Positions 8,258 through 14,640 are shown, counted from the first letter of the stretch. The stretch: 18,245 bases of DNA from an uncultured Eubacteriales bacterium (GCA_934567745.1 CAKTJM010000021.1:1-18245); one strand, 5' to 3'. The notes: generated by a model from the letters alone, not told the origin. Numbers and translations are program-made.

Positions 8258-8293
8258 GGCGCGCCTCCTTTGGGATGCACATTGGAATACTTT

Positions 8294-8321
8294 ATTTTAC
8301 CACGATCTGGCGGAAAGTAAA
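8294..8321 (-). promoter_or_regulatory. Promoter of the ymfF-ymfH-lgt-folD operon
   Basis: On the minus strand -35 TTTACT (8316-8321) and -10 TAAAAT (8294-8299) are 16 bp apart, with an extended -10 TGG before TAAAAT. It lies 37 bp upstream of the ymfF ATG in a short AT-rich island. It overlaps the last codons of the small membrane-protein gene at 8297-8578. Confidence 0.7.
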
Positions 8322-8578
8322 GCATCGGGAACTAAAGATAGCGGATAGCAGACGAGGGTGGCCCGGATGGGCCGCCCAGTGCGCTGAAAAGTCTCATCTC
8401 TTTTTGACAGGCGATGCGGTCTCACCGCCGCCACGCCGTCCTCTTCGTGCAGGAACGTCGCATGCACGCTGCGCGGCCCGTGGTCCCGTGAATCCACTGC
8501 CCACACATAGACGGCGAGGCCCCCGATGAGGGCCGCCGCGATGACGACGACCAGGGCCGTACGCTCGATCTTCTTCAT
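8297..8578 (-). CDS. Small single-pass membrane protein of unknown function
   Basis: I do not recognise this 93-residue protein. It begins MKKIERT, followed by one hydrophobic segment (about residues 8-27, ending VYVWAV). This fits a signal anchor or uncleaved signal sequence with the C-terminal part outside the cell; no lipobox is visible. The rest is polar and His/Arg-rich with no motif I can name. The reading is supported by GGAGGGG about 8 nt before the ATG and a good promoter at 8615-8643. Its 3' end runs into the ymfF promoter, so the true C-terminus could be affected by an unseen frameshift. There is no terminator after it, so its transcript may read into ymfF. Confidence 0.55.
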   Translation of the reverse strand: MKKIERTALVVVIAAALIGGLAVYVWAVDSRDHGPRSVHATFLHEEDGVAAVRPHRLSKRDETFQRTGRPIRATLVCYPLSLVPDALLSARSW

Positions 8579-8614
8579 CTCTTTCCCCTCCGATCACAGG
8601 ATTTTCCTGCTCTC

Positions 8615-8643
8615 TTTGTATCATATCCCCTCTGCGAAGTCAA
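8615..8643 (-). promoter_or_regulatory. Promoter of the small membrane-protein gene
   Basis: On the minus strand -35 TTGACT (8638-8643, five of six consensus bases) and -10 TACAAA (8615-8620) are separated by 17 bp, with an extended -10 TGA immediately before the -10. It is divergent from the ylxM promoter, whose -35 begins 82 bp away. Confidence 0.7.
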
Positions 8644-8724
8644 CACATCGGCCCGGCTTTTCGCGAAACATCTGGGCGGAGCGCACAATGGCGCGGAATG
8701 GCCGGAAAAAATGTCGATCGGCTC

Positions 8725-8753
8725 TTGACAAGCGGGGCGGGATGCGGTAAGAT
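8725..8753 (+). promoter_or_regulatory. Promoter of the ylxM-ffh-rpsP-khpA-rimM-trmD operon
   Basis: A perfect -35 TTGACA (8725-8730) and -10 TAAGAT (8748-8753, five of six) are separated by 17 bp. The predicted start of transcription is near 8760, giving a 5' leader of about 45 nt that holds the inverted repeat at 8763-8784. Confidence 0.88.
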
Positions 8754-8762
8754 ACGTATCGT

Positions 8763-8784
8763 TGTAAAGGAAATGCGCTTTACA
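8763..8784 (+). promoter_or_regulatory. Inverted repeat in the ylxM leader (candidate operator or RNA hairpin)
   Basis: Perfect 7-bp arms TGTAAAG and CTTTACA are separated by 8 nt and lie just downstream of the predicted transcription start, before the GGGAGG of ylxM. The position suits a repressor site or a 5' leader hairpin. No T tract follows, so it is not a terminator. The regulator is not known; YlxM itself has a helix-turn-helix and is one inferred candidate. Confidence 0.5.
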
Positions 8785-8804
8785 CGCTGTACGGGAGGGC
8801 CGCT

Positions 8805-9176
8805 ATGAAAAACCAAGCCTATCGCATGGCGATGCTGTTCGATTTCTATGGCGACCTGCTCACCGAGCGGCAGCGCGAGTTCTATGACCTCTACTACAAC
8901 GACGACCTCTCCCTGGCCGAGATCGCGGAGAACTACGCCATCTCCCGTCAGGGCGTGCGCGACACCATCGTCCGCGCCGAGCGGACGCTGGAGGACGTCG
9001 AGGAGAAGACCGGCCTCATCCGCCGGTTCCACCGCACCCGCGCCATTTTGGGCGACATCAACGGGCTGTGCGGTGAGTTGGAAGCGCTCAACGAGCAGAA
9101 GCTGCACGACGCCGCCCTGGCGGAGCTGTGCGGCCGTCTGCGCGGAGCCGTCGAGGCCCTGGAGAGGGAGGAGTGA
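8805..9176 (+). CDS. ylxM: YlxM family HTH protein, SRP-operon partner of Ffh
   Basis: Small helix-turn-helix protein of the YlxM/p13 family, found with ffh in Firmicutes; in streptococci and mutans-type systems it binds SRP components and modulates targeting. The 123-residue product shows the family N-terminus (MLFDFYGDLLTERQREFYDLYYNDDLSL) and a sigma-70 region 4-like HTH at about residues 35-60 (LAEIAENYAISRQGVRDTIVRAE), followed by a charged helical C-terminus. GGGAGG lies about 8 nt upstream of the ATG. Its stop is 4 bp before the ffh ATG. Whether it regulates transcription of its own operon is not established; the inverted repeat in the leader makes that worth testing. Confidence 0.94.
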   Translation: MKNQAYRMAMLFDFYGDLLTERQREFYDLYYNDDLSLAEIAENYAISRQGVRDTIVRAERTLEDVEEKTGLIRRFHRTRAILGDINGLCGELEALNEQKLHDAALAELCGRLRGAVEALEREE

Positions 9177-9180
9177 CCCC

Positions 9181-10539
9181 ATGGCATTTGAAGGACTGAC
9201 CGAAAAGCTCTCTTCCGCGTTCAAGAAGCTGCGCGGCAAGGGCCGTCTCACCGAGGCCGACGTCAAGGAGGCCATGCGCGAGATCCGTCTCGCCCTGCTC
9301 GAGGCCGACGTGAGCTACAAGGTCGTCAAGGACTTCATCCGCCGCGTCACCGACAAGGCCGTCGGCACCGAGGTCCTCGAGAGCCTCACCGCCTCCCAGG
9401 CCATCATCAAGATCGTCGATCAGGAGCTGATCGCCCTCATGGGCGGCGACACCACCAAGATCACGATCGCCTCCCAGCCCCCCACCATCGTCATGATGGT
9501 CGGTCTCCAGGGCGCGGGCAAGACCACCAACGCCGCCAAGCTCGCCGGGCTGATGCGCAAGCAGAACGGCAAGCGGCCGCTCCTCGTGGCGTGCGACGTC
9601 TACCGTCCCGCCGCCATCGATCAGCTTGAGGTCGTCGGCGGCCAGCTGGGGATCCCCGTCTTCCAGATGGGCCAGACCGACCCCGTCGCCATCGCGCAGG
9701 CCGCCATCGAGCACGCCAAGCGCCACGGCAACGACATGGTCTTCCTCGACACCGCCGGTCGGCTCCACGTGGACGAGGCGCTGATGCAGGAGCTGCAGGA
9801 TATCAAGGACGCCGTCCACCCCACCGAGATCCTGCTCGTGGTCGATGCCATGATCGGTCAGGACGCGGTCAACGCGGCCAAGACCTTCGACGAGGCCCTC
9901 GACATCGACGGCGTCGTCCTCACCAAGCTCGACGGCGACGCCCGCGGCGGCGCGGCCCTGTCCATCAAGGCCGTCACCGGCAAGCCGATCAAGTTCATCG
10001 GCACCGGCGAGAAGCTCGAGAACATCGAGGTCTTCCACCCGGACCGCATGGCCTCCCGCATCCTCGGCATGGGCGACATGCTCACCCTCATCGAGAAGGC
10101 CGAGCAGCAGTTCGACATGCAGAAGGCCCAGCAGCTGGCCGAGAAGCTCAAGAAGAACCGCTTCACCCTACAGGATTATTACGATCAGATCGTCCAGATG
10201 AAGGGCATGGGCTCCATGGAGGAGATCCTGGGCATGATGCCCGGCGTCAACGCCAAGGCCCTCGAGGGCGCGACGATCAACGAGAAGGCCCTGGCCCACA
10301 CCGAGGCCATCATCCTCTCGATGACCCCCCGCGAGCGCGAGGATCCCAGCATCCTCAACAGCAGCCGGAAGAAGCGCATCGCCGCAGGCTGCGGGCTCCA
10401 GGTCGTGGACGTCAATCGGCTGCTCAAGCAGTTCGACATGGCCCAGCAGGTCACCAAGCAGATGTCCAAGCTGGCCGGTAAGCGCCGCAAGGGCAAATTC
10501 GGCAAGCTCCCCGGCGGGATGCCCGGGCTGCCGTTCTGA
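9181..10539 (+). CDS. ffh: Signal recognition particle protein Ffh
   Basis: SRP54-type GTPase that with SRP RNA binds signal sequences on ribosomes and delivers them to FtsY at the membrane. The 452-residue product has the N domain (1-85), then the GTPase domain with P-loop GLQGAGKTT (108-116), DVYRPAA (139-145), DTAGR (190-194), [10 protein letters not shown] (248-257) and GTGEK. The M domain runs from about 310 with [19 protein letters not shown], and ends with a basic [17 protein letters not shown] tail. All GTPase motifs are intact and length is normal. The start at 9181 has GGGAGGAG upstream; the longer open frame reaching back across ylxM is a shadow. SRP RNA (ffs) is not in the window. 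Confidence 0.98.
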   Translation: MAFEGLTEKLSSAFKKLRGKGRLTEADVKEAMREIRLALLEADVSYKVVKDFIRRVTDKAVGTEVLESLTASQAIIKIVDQELIALMGGDTTKITIASQPPTIVMMVGLQGAGKTTNAAKLAGLMRKQNGKRPLLVACDVYRPAAIDQLEVVGGQLGIPVFQMGQTDPVAIAQAAIEHAKRHGNDMVFLDTAGRLHVDEALMQELQDIKDAVHPTEILLVVDAMIGQDAVNAAKTFDEALDIDGVVLTKLDGDARGGAALSIKAVTGKPIKFIGTGEKLENIEVFHPDRMASRILGMGDMLTLIEKAEQQFDMQKAQQLAEKLKKNRFTLQDYYDQIVQMKGMGSMEEILGMMPGVNAKALEGATINEKALAHTEAIILSMTPREREDPSILNSSRKKRIAAGCGLQVVDVNRLLKQFDMAQQVTKQMSKLAGKRRKGKFGKLPGGMPGLPF

Positions 10540-10607
10540 CACCAGTTGGTTTCCGTCATCGTCACGGTTCCCATAGTAAAGACAACACTTTGGAGGTGAA
10601 ACATACC

Positions 10608-10847
10608 ATGGTCAAGATCAGACTTCGCAGAATGGGTTCCAAGAAGAATCCCTTCTACCGCATCGTCGTCGCCGATTCCCGCTATCCCCGCAACGGCCGC
10701 TTCATCGAAGAGATCGGCACTTACGATCCCCTGCAGGAGCCCGCTGCCATCAAGGTGGACGCGGAACGCGCTCAGGCTTGGATCAAGACCGGCGCTCAGC
10801 CCACTGAGACCGTCAAGGCGCTGCTGAAAAAGGCCAACGCCATCTGA
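10608..10847 (+). CDS. rpsP: 30S ribosomal protein S16 (bS16)
   Basis: Small-subunit ribosomal protein that helps assemble the 16S rRNA 5' domain. The 79-residue product matches the family throughout: [20 protein letters not shown], then [21 protein letters not shown], and the C-terminal [22 protein letters not shown] place the start at 10608, where the family N-terminus begins and GGAGGTG lies about 11 nt upstream. An in-frame ATG at 10590 would put the ribosome site inside the gene and is rejected. The 68-bp gap after ffh holds no convincing promoter or terminator, so it is probably transcribed with ffh. Confidence 0.97.
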   Translation: MVKIRLRRMGSKKNPFYRIVVADSRYPRNGRFIEEIGTYDPLQEPAAIKVDAERAQAWIKTGAQPTETVKALLKKANAI

Positions 10848-10861
10848 TTTGGAGGGCCTTT

Positions 10862-11092
10862 ATGAAGGACTTGCTCACGTATATCGCCCAAAACCTGGTG
10901 GAGCATCCCCAGGCTGTGGACGTGCAGGAGACCGAGGAGGACGGCACGGTCGTGCTCGAGCTCCGGGTCGATCCCAGCGACATGGGGAAGGTCATCGGGC
11001 GCCAGGGCCGCATCGCCAAGGAGATCCGCACTCTCATGCGCTCCGTGGCACAGCGCCAGGGCAAAAAGGTCTCCGTCGAGATCATGGACTGA
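10862..11092 (+). CDS. khpA: KH-domain RNA-binding protein KhpA (YlqC)
   Basis: Small RNA-binding protein with a single type II KH domain, always near rpsP and rimM in Firmicutes. In streptococci KhpA pairs with KhpB (EloR/Jag) and affects cell elongation; RNA targets vary. The 76-residue product ends its KH fold with GKVIGRQGRIAKEIRTLM, including the GxxG loop GRQG (46-49) that grips RNA, and has normal length. GGAGG lies just upstream of the ATG, 14 bp after the rpsP stop. A hairpin follows in the gap before rimM. Confidence 0.95.
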   Translation: MKDLLTYIAQNLVEHPQAVDVQETEEDGTVVLELRVDPSDMGKVIGRQGRIAKEIRTLMRSVAQRQGKKVSVEIMD

Positions 11093-11127
11093 AGGACAGG
11101 ATCTCGAAGCTCATGGCAACAGTCAGG

Positions 11128-11159
11128 GATGGCGGACGCGAATGCGGCCGCCATCTTTT
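11128..11159 (+). terminator. Hairpin with short T tract between khpA and rimM (attenuator or partial terminator)
   Basis: GATGGCGG (11128-11135) pairs perfectly with CCGCCATC (11148-11155). The loop itself folds into CGC/GCG around GAAT across a single A/G mismatch. TTTT follows at once (11156-11159). The stem is strong but the T tract is short, so partial termination or protection of the upstream RNA end is more likely than full termination inside this conserved operon. Confidence 0.55.
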
Positions 11160-11180
11160 CGTATCCGTAAGGAAACAGTC

Positions 11181-11197
11181 AGGAGGGATGTCCCTTG
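11181..11197 (+). promoter_or_regulatory. Ribosome binding site fixing a TTG start for rimM
   Basis: AGGAGG (11181-11186) lies 8 nt before TTG at 11195, the ideal spacing. The nearby ATG at 11188 touches the AGGAGG and opens a different frame, so the TTG is the better start and agrees with the RimM N-terminus. Confidence 0.8.
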
Positions 11198-11686
11198 AAA
11201 CAACGCTATCTGGAGACCGGTAAGATCGTCTCCACCCACGGCATCGCCGGTGAGGTCAAGATCCTCCCCTGGGCCGACGACCCCGCCGACCTGCTCGACT
11301 TCGACACGCTGTACATCGACGGCCAGCCCTACGAGGTCCGCGGCGGCCGCGTCCACAAGGGCTGCGTCCTCGTCCGCTTCGCGGGCATCGACGACGTCAA
11401 CGCCGCCATGCGCCTGCGCGACAAGGTCGTCTGCATCGACCGCGAGGACGTGGAGCTGGAGGACGGGGCCTTCTTCCTGGCCGACCTCTACGGGCTGGAG
11501 GTCCGCGACGCCGACACCGGGGCCGTCCTGGGGACCATCGCGGATGTCCTGACGCCCCCCGCCAGCAACGTCTACGTCGTCCGCGGCGGCGCGGCCGAGC
11601 ACATGATCCCCGCCGTCCCGGAGTTCATCGTCGAGACGAACGTGGACGGCGGCTACGTCGCCGTGCGGCTGATCGAAGGGATGTGA
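11195..11686 (+). CDS. rimM: Ribosome maturation factor RimM
   Basis: Assembly factor that binds S19 on the 30S subunit and promotes maturation of the 16S rRNA 3' domain. The 163-residue product has the N-terminal RimM domain beginning ETGKIVSTHGIAGEVKILPW, with LYIDG and VRFAGIDDVNAAMRLRDKVV. The C-terminal PRC-barrel follows from about residue 90 (FLADLYGLEVRDADTGAVLGTIADVL) and ends with MIPAVPEFI and a VRLIEGM tail. Length is normal. The start codon is TTG, chosen by the AGGAGG 8 nt upstream. It is coupled to trmD with a 4-bp gap, the classic rpsP-rimM-trmD order. Confidence 0.95.
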   Translation: MKQRYLETGKIVSTHGIAGEVKILPWADDPADLLDFDTLYIDGQPYEVRGGRVHKGCVLVRFAGIDDVNAAMRLRDKVVCIDREDVELEDGAFFLADLYGLEVRDADTGAVLGTIADVLTPPASNVYVVRGGAAEHMIPAVPEFIVETNVDGGYVAVRLIEGM

Positions 11687-11690
11687 GCCG

Positions 11691-12458
11691 ATGTCGTTCC
11701 GGTATCACATCCACATCATGACCCTCTTCCCCGACGTCGTCGGGGACATGCTGTGCGAATCCATCCTCGGCCGCGCGCAGGAGCGCGACATCATCCGCAT
11801 CGACTGCCACCAGATCCGCGACTACACGGTCAACAAGCAGAAGCAGGTGGACGATTACCCCTACGGCGGCGGGCACGGGGCCGTGATGCAGGCCGACCCG
11901 CTCTACCGTTGCTGGGCGCATCTGTGCGAGGAGGCCGGGCATCGGATCCACACGATCTACCTCTCCCCTGCCGGTCAGGTCTTCACCCAGGAGCACGCCA
12001 AGCGGCTGTGCCGGGACTATGACGAGCTGATCCTGGTCTGCGGCCACTACGAGGGCATAGACGAGCGCTTCATCGAGGAGTGCGTGGACGAGGAGCTGTC
12101 CCTCGGCGACTTCGTCCTGACCGGCGGCGAGATCCCCGCCATGGCCGTGGCGGACGCCGTGTGCCGGATGGTGCCGGGCGTCCTGTCCGACCCGGAGTGC
12201 TTCACCGAGGAGAGCCACTGGGACGGTCTGTTGGAGGCCCCGCAGTACTCCCGGCCGGAGGTCTGGCACGACCGCCGCGTCCCGCCCATCCTGCTCTCCG
12301 GCCACCACGCCAACATCGCCAAGTGGCGGCGCAAGCAGGCCATCGTCCGCACCCGCGACCGGCGGCCCGACATGTACGCCAAGCTCGACCTGAGCTCGAA
12401 GGCGGACCGCAAGCTGCTGCGGGAGATCGAAGAAGAGGAACACGGCACGACCGAATGA
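11691..12458 (+). CDS. trmD: tRNA (guanine37-N1)-methyltransferase
   Basis: SPOUT-class methyltransferase that uses S-adenosylmethionine to make m1G37 in tRNAs, preventing +1 frameshifts. The 255-residue product shows the start IHIMTLFPDVV, QVDDYPYGGGHG (52-63), CGHYEGIDERF (117-127), the trefoil-knot motif SLGDFVLTGGEIPAM (137-151), LLEAPQYSRPEVW (180-192) and LLSGHHANIAKWRRKQ (201-216). In the active-site loop the residue equivalent to the catalytic Asp (TEDS in E. coli) is Glu174 (TEES), and the usual GGGPG loop reads GGGHG; both look like lineage variants rather than damage. It is the last gene of the operon, followed by a terminator. Confidence 0.96.
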   Translation: MSFRYHIHIMTLFPDVVGDMLCESILGRAQERDIIRIDCHQIRDYTVNKQKQVDDYPYGGGHGAVMQADPLYRCWAHLCEEAGHRIHTIYLSPAGQVFTQEHAKRLCRDYDELILVCGHYEGIDERFIEECVDEELSLGDFVLTGGEIPAMAVADAVCRMVPGVLSDPECFTEESHWDGLLEAPQYSRPEVWHDRRVPPILLSGHHANIAKWRRKQAIVRTRDRRPDMYAKLDLSSKADRKLLREIEEEEHGTTE

Positions 12459-12471
12459 TGATAGATGCCAC

Positions 12472-12505
12472 AAGGCCCTCAGACGATATGTCTGAGGGCC
12501 TTTTT
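12472..12505 (+). terminator. Rho-independent terminator of the ylxM-trmD operon
   Basis: A perfect 13-bp stem (12472-12484 with 12490-12502; arm AAGGCCCTCAGAC) closes a 5-nt loop GATAT and runs into TTTTT (12501-12505). It lies 13 bp after the trmD stop. Its T tract touches the stop codon of the convergent lipoprotein gene. On the minus strand there is no T tract after the stem, so it is mainly a plus-strand terminator, though the hairpin itself is shared. Confidence 0.93.
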
Positions 12506-13359
12506 CATGCGTCCTTCCAGATCAGCTCCGTGGACTGCGTGCCGAAGAAGCCGTTGTCCAGGGCGTAGTAGGTCGTGGCGTAGCTCTGCCCGGCCGGGAC
12601 GATCTCGCGCCGGTCGGCCCCCGCCCCGTCCTCGCTCAGGTGCGCGACCACGAGATAGGCCGTGCCCTCCGGCGGGGAGAAGCTCTCCGGGAGCGTCCCA
12701 GGCGCGTAGCCCAGGCGCAGGATCGGCGTGTCGTCCGCGCTCATCGCCGCGATCTCGATCCGGTGCGGGACCGGTCTGGTCTTGAAGTGGACCTCTACCG
12801 TATCCGTCTCCTTCCTCGTCCCGTCGTCATAGGTCTCCTTCAGGGTCCGGGATCCCATGGCCTCGCCCATACCGAGATCGTAGCTCGCGCCCTCTCCGGA
12901 CATGATCAGATAGACCCGGTCGTCTGCGGTCTGGTAGATGGGGCTGACCGAGCAGCAGATCACCTCCTGCGGGCACAGATAGACCGTGAAGGAGAGGTCC
13001 ACCCGGTCCTCCTCGTCGCCCATCGTGAGACCATAGTGGGCGTCTGTCGCGCCCTGGTTCGGGCCGGAGACCGCGACCGGATGCTCCGGATCGCTGGTGT
13101 CCTTGAACCAATAGGCGCACACGCCGTCCAGGCCCGGGAAGCTCCAGTTGCCCTCCTCGTCCTGCACCGCGTCCACCCGGTCGCCCGCCTGGCCGGTCGG
13201 GACGCCATCCTTGCCGATGTACAGCGGGCCGTTGCTTACGAAGGCCCCGATCAGCCGGTCGCGCCCGCTGGACGCAGCGCCGTCCGGCTGTGCGAGGGTG
13301 CAACCGCTCAGGCACAGCGCGAGGGCCAGCACGAGCGCCATCCATTTCTCAGTCCTCAT
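12505..13359 (-). CDS. Uncharacterised secreted lipoprotein
   Basis: The 284-residue product begins with a lipoprotein signal peptide: MRTEKW, a hydrophobic stretch ALVLALALC, then the lipobox LSGC (17-20) with Cys20 as the lipidation site, so it should be anchored outside the membrane after Lgt processing. The mature part starts with a short Ala/Ser linker and DRLIGAFVSNGPLYI. It looks rich in beta strands with aromatic residues and ends STELIWKDA. I know of no named domain; Firmicutes lipoproteins starting with a DRLIG(V/A)FVT-like segment are similar. The ATG lies inside the last codons of the XRE gene (11-bp overlap) with AGGAGG upstream, so it is coupled to that regulator. The role is unknown. 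Confidence 0.85.
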   Translation of the reverse strand: MRTEKWMALVLALALCLSGCTLAQPDGAASSGRDRLIGAFVSNGPLYIGKDGVPTGQAGDRVDAVQDEEGNWSFPGLDGVCAYWFKDTSDPEHPVAVSGPNQGATDAHYGLTMGDEEDRVDLSFTVYLCPQEVICCSVSPIYQTADDRVYLIMSGEGASYDLGMGEAMGSRTLKETYDDGTRKETDTVEVHFKTRPVPHRIEIAAMSADDTPILRLGYAPGTLPESFSPPEGTAYLVVAHLSEDGAGADRREIVPAGQSYATTYYALDNGFFGTQSTELIWKDA

Positions 13360-13579
13360 CGTCGTCCTCCTCCAATCGTCCGTCGTGTGTCAGGATGTCT
13401 CCCGGCGTACAGTGCAGGTAGTAGCAGATGCGGTCGAGCGTCCCGAACCGCACACCGCGCGCCTTGCCCCGGCGCAGGATCGAGAGGTTCGCCTCGGTGA
13501 TCCCCACCTTGGCGCACAGCTCCTTCGCCGTCATGCCCCGCTCCCGCAGGACCTCGTCCAGATGGACCATGATCGCCAT
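13349..13579 (-). CDS. Small XRE-family transcriptional regulator (YozG-like)
   Basis: Compact Cro/CI-type DNA-binding protein of 76 residues, nearly all of it the helix-turn-helix domain: MTAKELCAKVGITEANLSILRRGKARGVRFGTLDRIC (about 16-52), then CTPGDIL and an acidic tail EEDDDED. This arrangement matches the small YozG group of XRE regulators that are usually encoded next to a DUF2975 membrane protein, as here. It begins 13 bp after the membrane-protein stop, with GAGGGG upstream; an ATG three codons later is an alternative start. It is the likely binder of the ATTATCG-type sites in the promoter of this cassette, which would make the cassette autoregulated (inference). Confidence 0.88.
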   Translation of the reverse strand: MAIMVHLDEVLRERGMTAKELCAKVGITEANLSILRRGKARGVRFGTLDRICYYLHCTPGDILTHDGRLEEDDDED

Positions 13580-13592
13580 CGCCGCGCCCCCC

Positions 13593-14558
13593 TCAGATGA
13601 ACAGGTCGTTGTCGTCCTTGAGCTGCTTGCTCTCGCCCACGAGCTGGGCCAGCAGCAGCGCGACGAGCGTGAAGCCCACCGACAGGACCGGGAAGGTCAC
13701 CGCCACCCGCAGCGACGCGAGTTCCCCGAGGCAGACGACCTGGAGCAGCACGTAGACGAGCGAGACCACGACGGTCGCCGCCAGGCACTGCACGCACGTC
13801 CGCGAGAGCCGGTGAGCCGCCGCGACGGCCGGCTCCGCGAAGCGGTCCTCCGCCAGCTGGTGCAGCAGGTCGAGCGCCGCGAAGAGGACCACCACGTCGA
13901 GCAGATACGGCAGCGCGTCGGCGAGATAGCCCAGGACCTCGAAGCCGATGCTCAGGCCCAGCGCCTCCACCGCTCCGGTGTTGCCCGCCTGGACGGCCGC
14001 GATGCGGTCGAGCATGACGCCCAGCTCCGGCCCGCAGGCCGCGAACACGAACACCGCCGCCAGGATCCGGCAGGCCGTCGAGAGCCAGCGCCGGACCTGC
14101 GTCCCATCGCCGCCCGCGATCCTCCGCAGCAGCCGCAGGACCAGCCAGCTCACGAGGAGGGCGTACACCGCCCCGCCGAGAGCCATCTTCGCCAGCGCCG
14201 GGTCGTTCAGCCCCTGCCAGCCGGGGAGGGTCGCGGGGTTGACCATCCCGTACAGCACGTAGAACAGGAGCAGGCTCAGGACGGCCAGCAGCGCGTCCTC
14301 CCCCCGGAGCCACCCCCGCCGCCCGAGGACGATCATCCCCGCGACGGGCAGGAGCGACAGGACGGCGTACAGCACGACCGCCACGGCGTTCCCCGCCGCA
14401 CCGGAGAGGGACAGCGCCCGCAGGCCCGCGCCGATCTGCTCGAAGGGGAAGGCCGCCGCCGCGCTCAGCCAGGACGGAGCGGCGGCGACGCCCACGTACA
14501 GGGCCACGCACACGGCCGCCTCGACGCCGAGGAAGGCCGCCAGTCTCTTTTCTCTCAT
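13593..14558 (-). CDS. Polytopic membrane protein, DUF2975-like
   Basis: The 321-residue product is very hydrophobic with about eight membrane segments (near residues 8-26, 57-78, 88-106, 125-145, 162-181, 205-230, 258-280 and 288-310). It ends in the cytoplasmic tail GESKQLKDDNDLFI. That ending (ELKEENDLFI-like) is characteristic of DUF2975 proteins, which sit beside YozG-type XRE regulators, but those are about half this length, so this may be an extended or duplicated form. No transport or enzymatic motif is seen. AAGGAGG precedes the ATG at 14558. It is the first gene of the three-gene cassette. Confidence 0.75.
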   Translation of the reverse strand: MREKRLAAFLGVEAAVCVALYVGVAAAPSWLSAAAAFPFEQIGAGLRALSLSGAAGNAVAVVLYAVLSLLPVAGMIVLGRRGWLRGEDALLAVLSLLLFYVLYGMVNPATLPGWQGLNDPALAKMALGGAVYALLVSWLVLRLLRRIAGGDGTQVRRWLSTACRILAAVFVFAACGPELGVMLDRIAAVQAGNTGAVEALGLSIGFEVLGYLADALPYLLDVVVLFAALDLLHQLAEDRFAEPAVAAAHRLSRTCVQCLAATVVVSLVYVLLQVVCLGELASLRVAVTFPVLSVGFTLVALLLAQLVGESKQLKDDNDLFI

Positions 14559-14578
14559 CAGGGCACCTCCTTGTCTCG

Positions 14579-14599
14579 GATTATCGTTTTTCGATAATC
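14579..14599 (-). promoter_or_regulatory. Operator-like perfect inverted repeat in the cassette leader
   Basis: Arms GATTATCG and CGATAATC (8 bp, perfect) flank a 5-nt T tract (A tract on the minus strand). It lies directly downstream of the -10 and covers or adjoins the predicted transcription start, a classic repressor position. A second, imperfect copy is at 14622-14640. Confidence 0.75.
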
Positions 14600-14607
14600 A
14601 TGTGCTG

Positions 14608-14636
14608 AGAATAGCATAGAAATTATCGTTTGTCAA
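14608..14636 (-). promoter_or_regulatory. Promoter of the membrane protein/XRE/lipoprotein cassette
   Basis: On the minus strand a perfect -35 TTGACA (14631-14636) and -10 TATTCT (14608-14613) are separated by 17 bp, with an extended -10 TGC directly before the -10. The spacer contains the half-site ACGATAAT. Transcription should start near 14601, about 43 nt before the ATG. Confidence 0.88.
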
Positions 14637-14640
14637 TCAT
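14622..14640 (-). promoter_or_regulatory. Second, degenerate operator copy overlapping -35 and spacer
   Basis: ATTATCG, 5 nt, then CAATCAT; the second arm matches the palindromic CGATAAT at five of seven positions. It starts exactly 42 bp from the matching base of the perfect copy (14580), about four helical turns, so two bound proteins would lie on the same DNA face. Confidence 0.55.

Noticed and set aside
10540..10607. Possible separate promoter for rpsP in the gap after ffh
   Set aside because: TTGGTT or TTTCCG with TAGTAA or ATAGTA gives poor matches or wrong spacing, and there is no terminator after ffh to make a new promoter necessary.
11113..11223. Possible 36-residue leader peptide starting at the ATG at 11113 and overlapping rimM
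   Set aside because: No ribosome site is visible before it, it crosses the hairpin and the rimM ribosome site, and its sequence shows no regulatory codon run; more likely chance.
13531..14511. 326-residue minus-strand frame overlapping the membrane-protein gene
   Set aside because: It is a shifted frame rich in Arg, Gly and Ala with no membrane segments; the DUF2975-like frame has hydrophobic helices, a ribosome site and the expected C-terminal tail.
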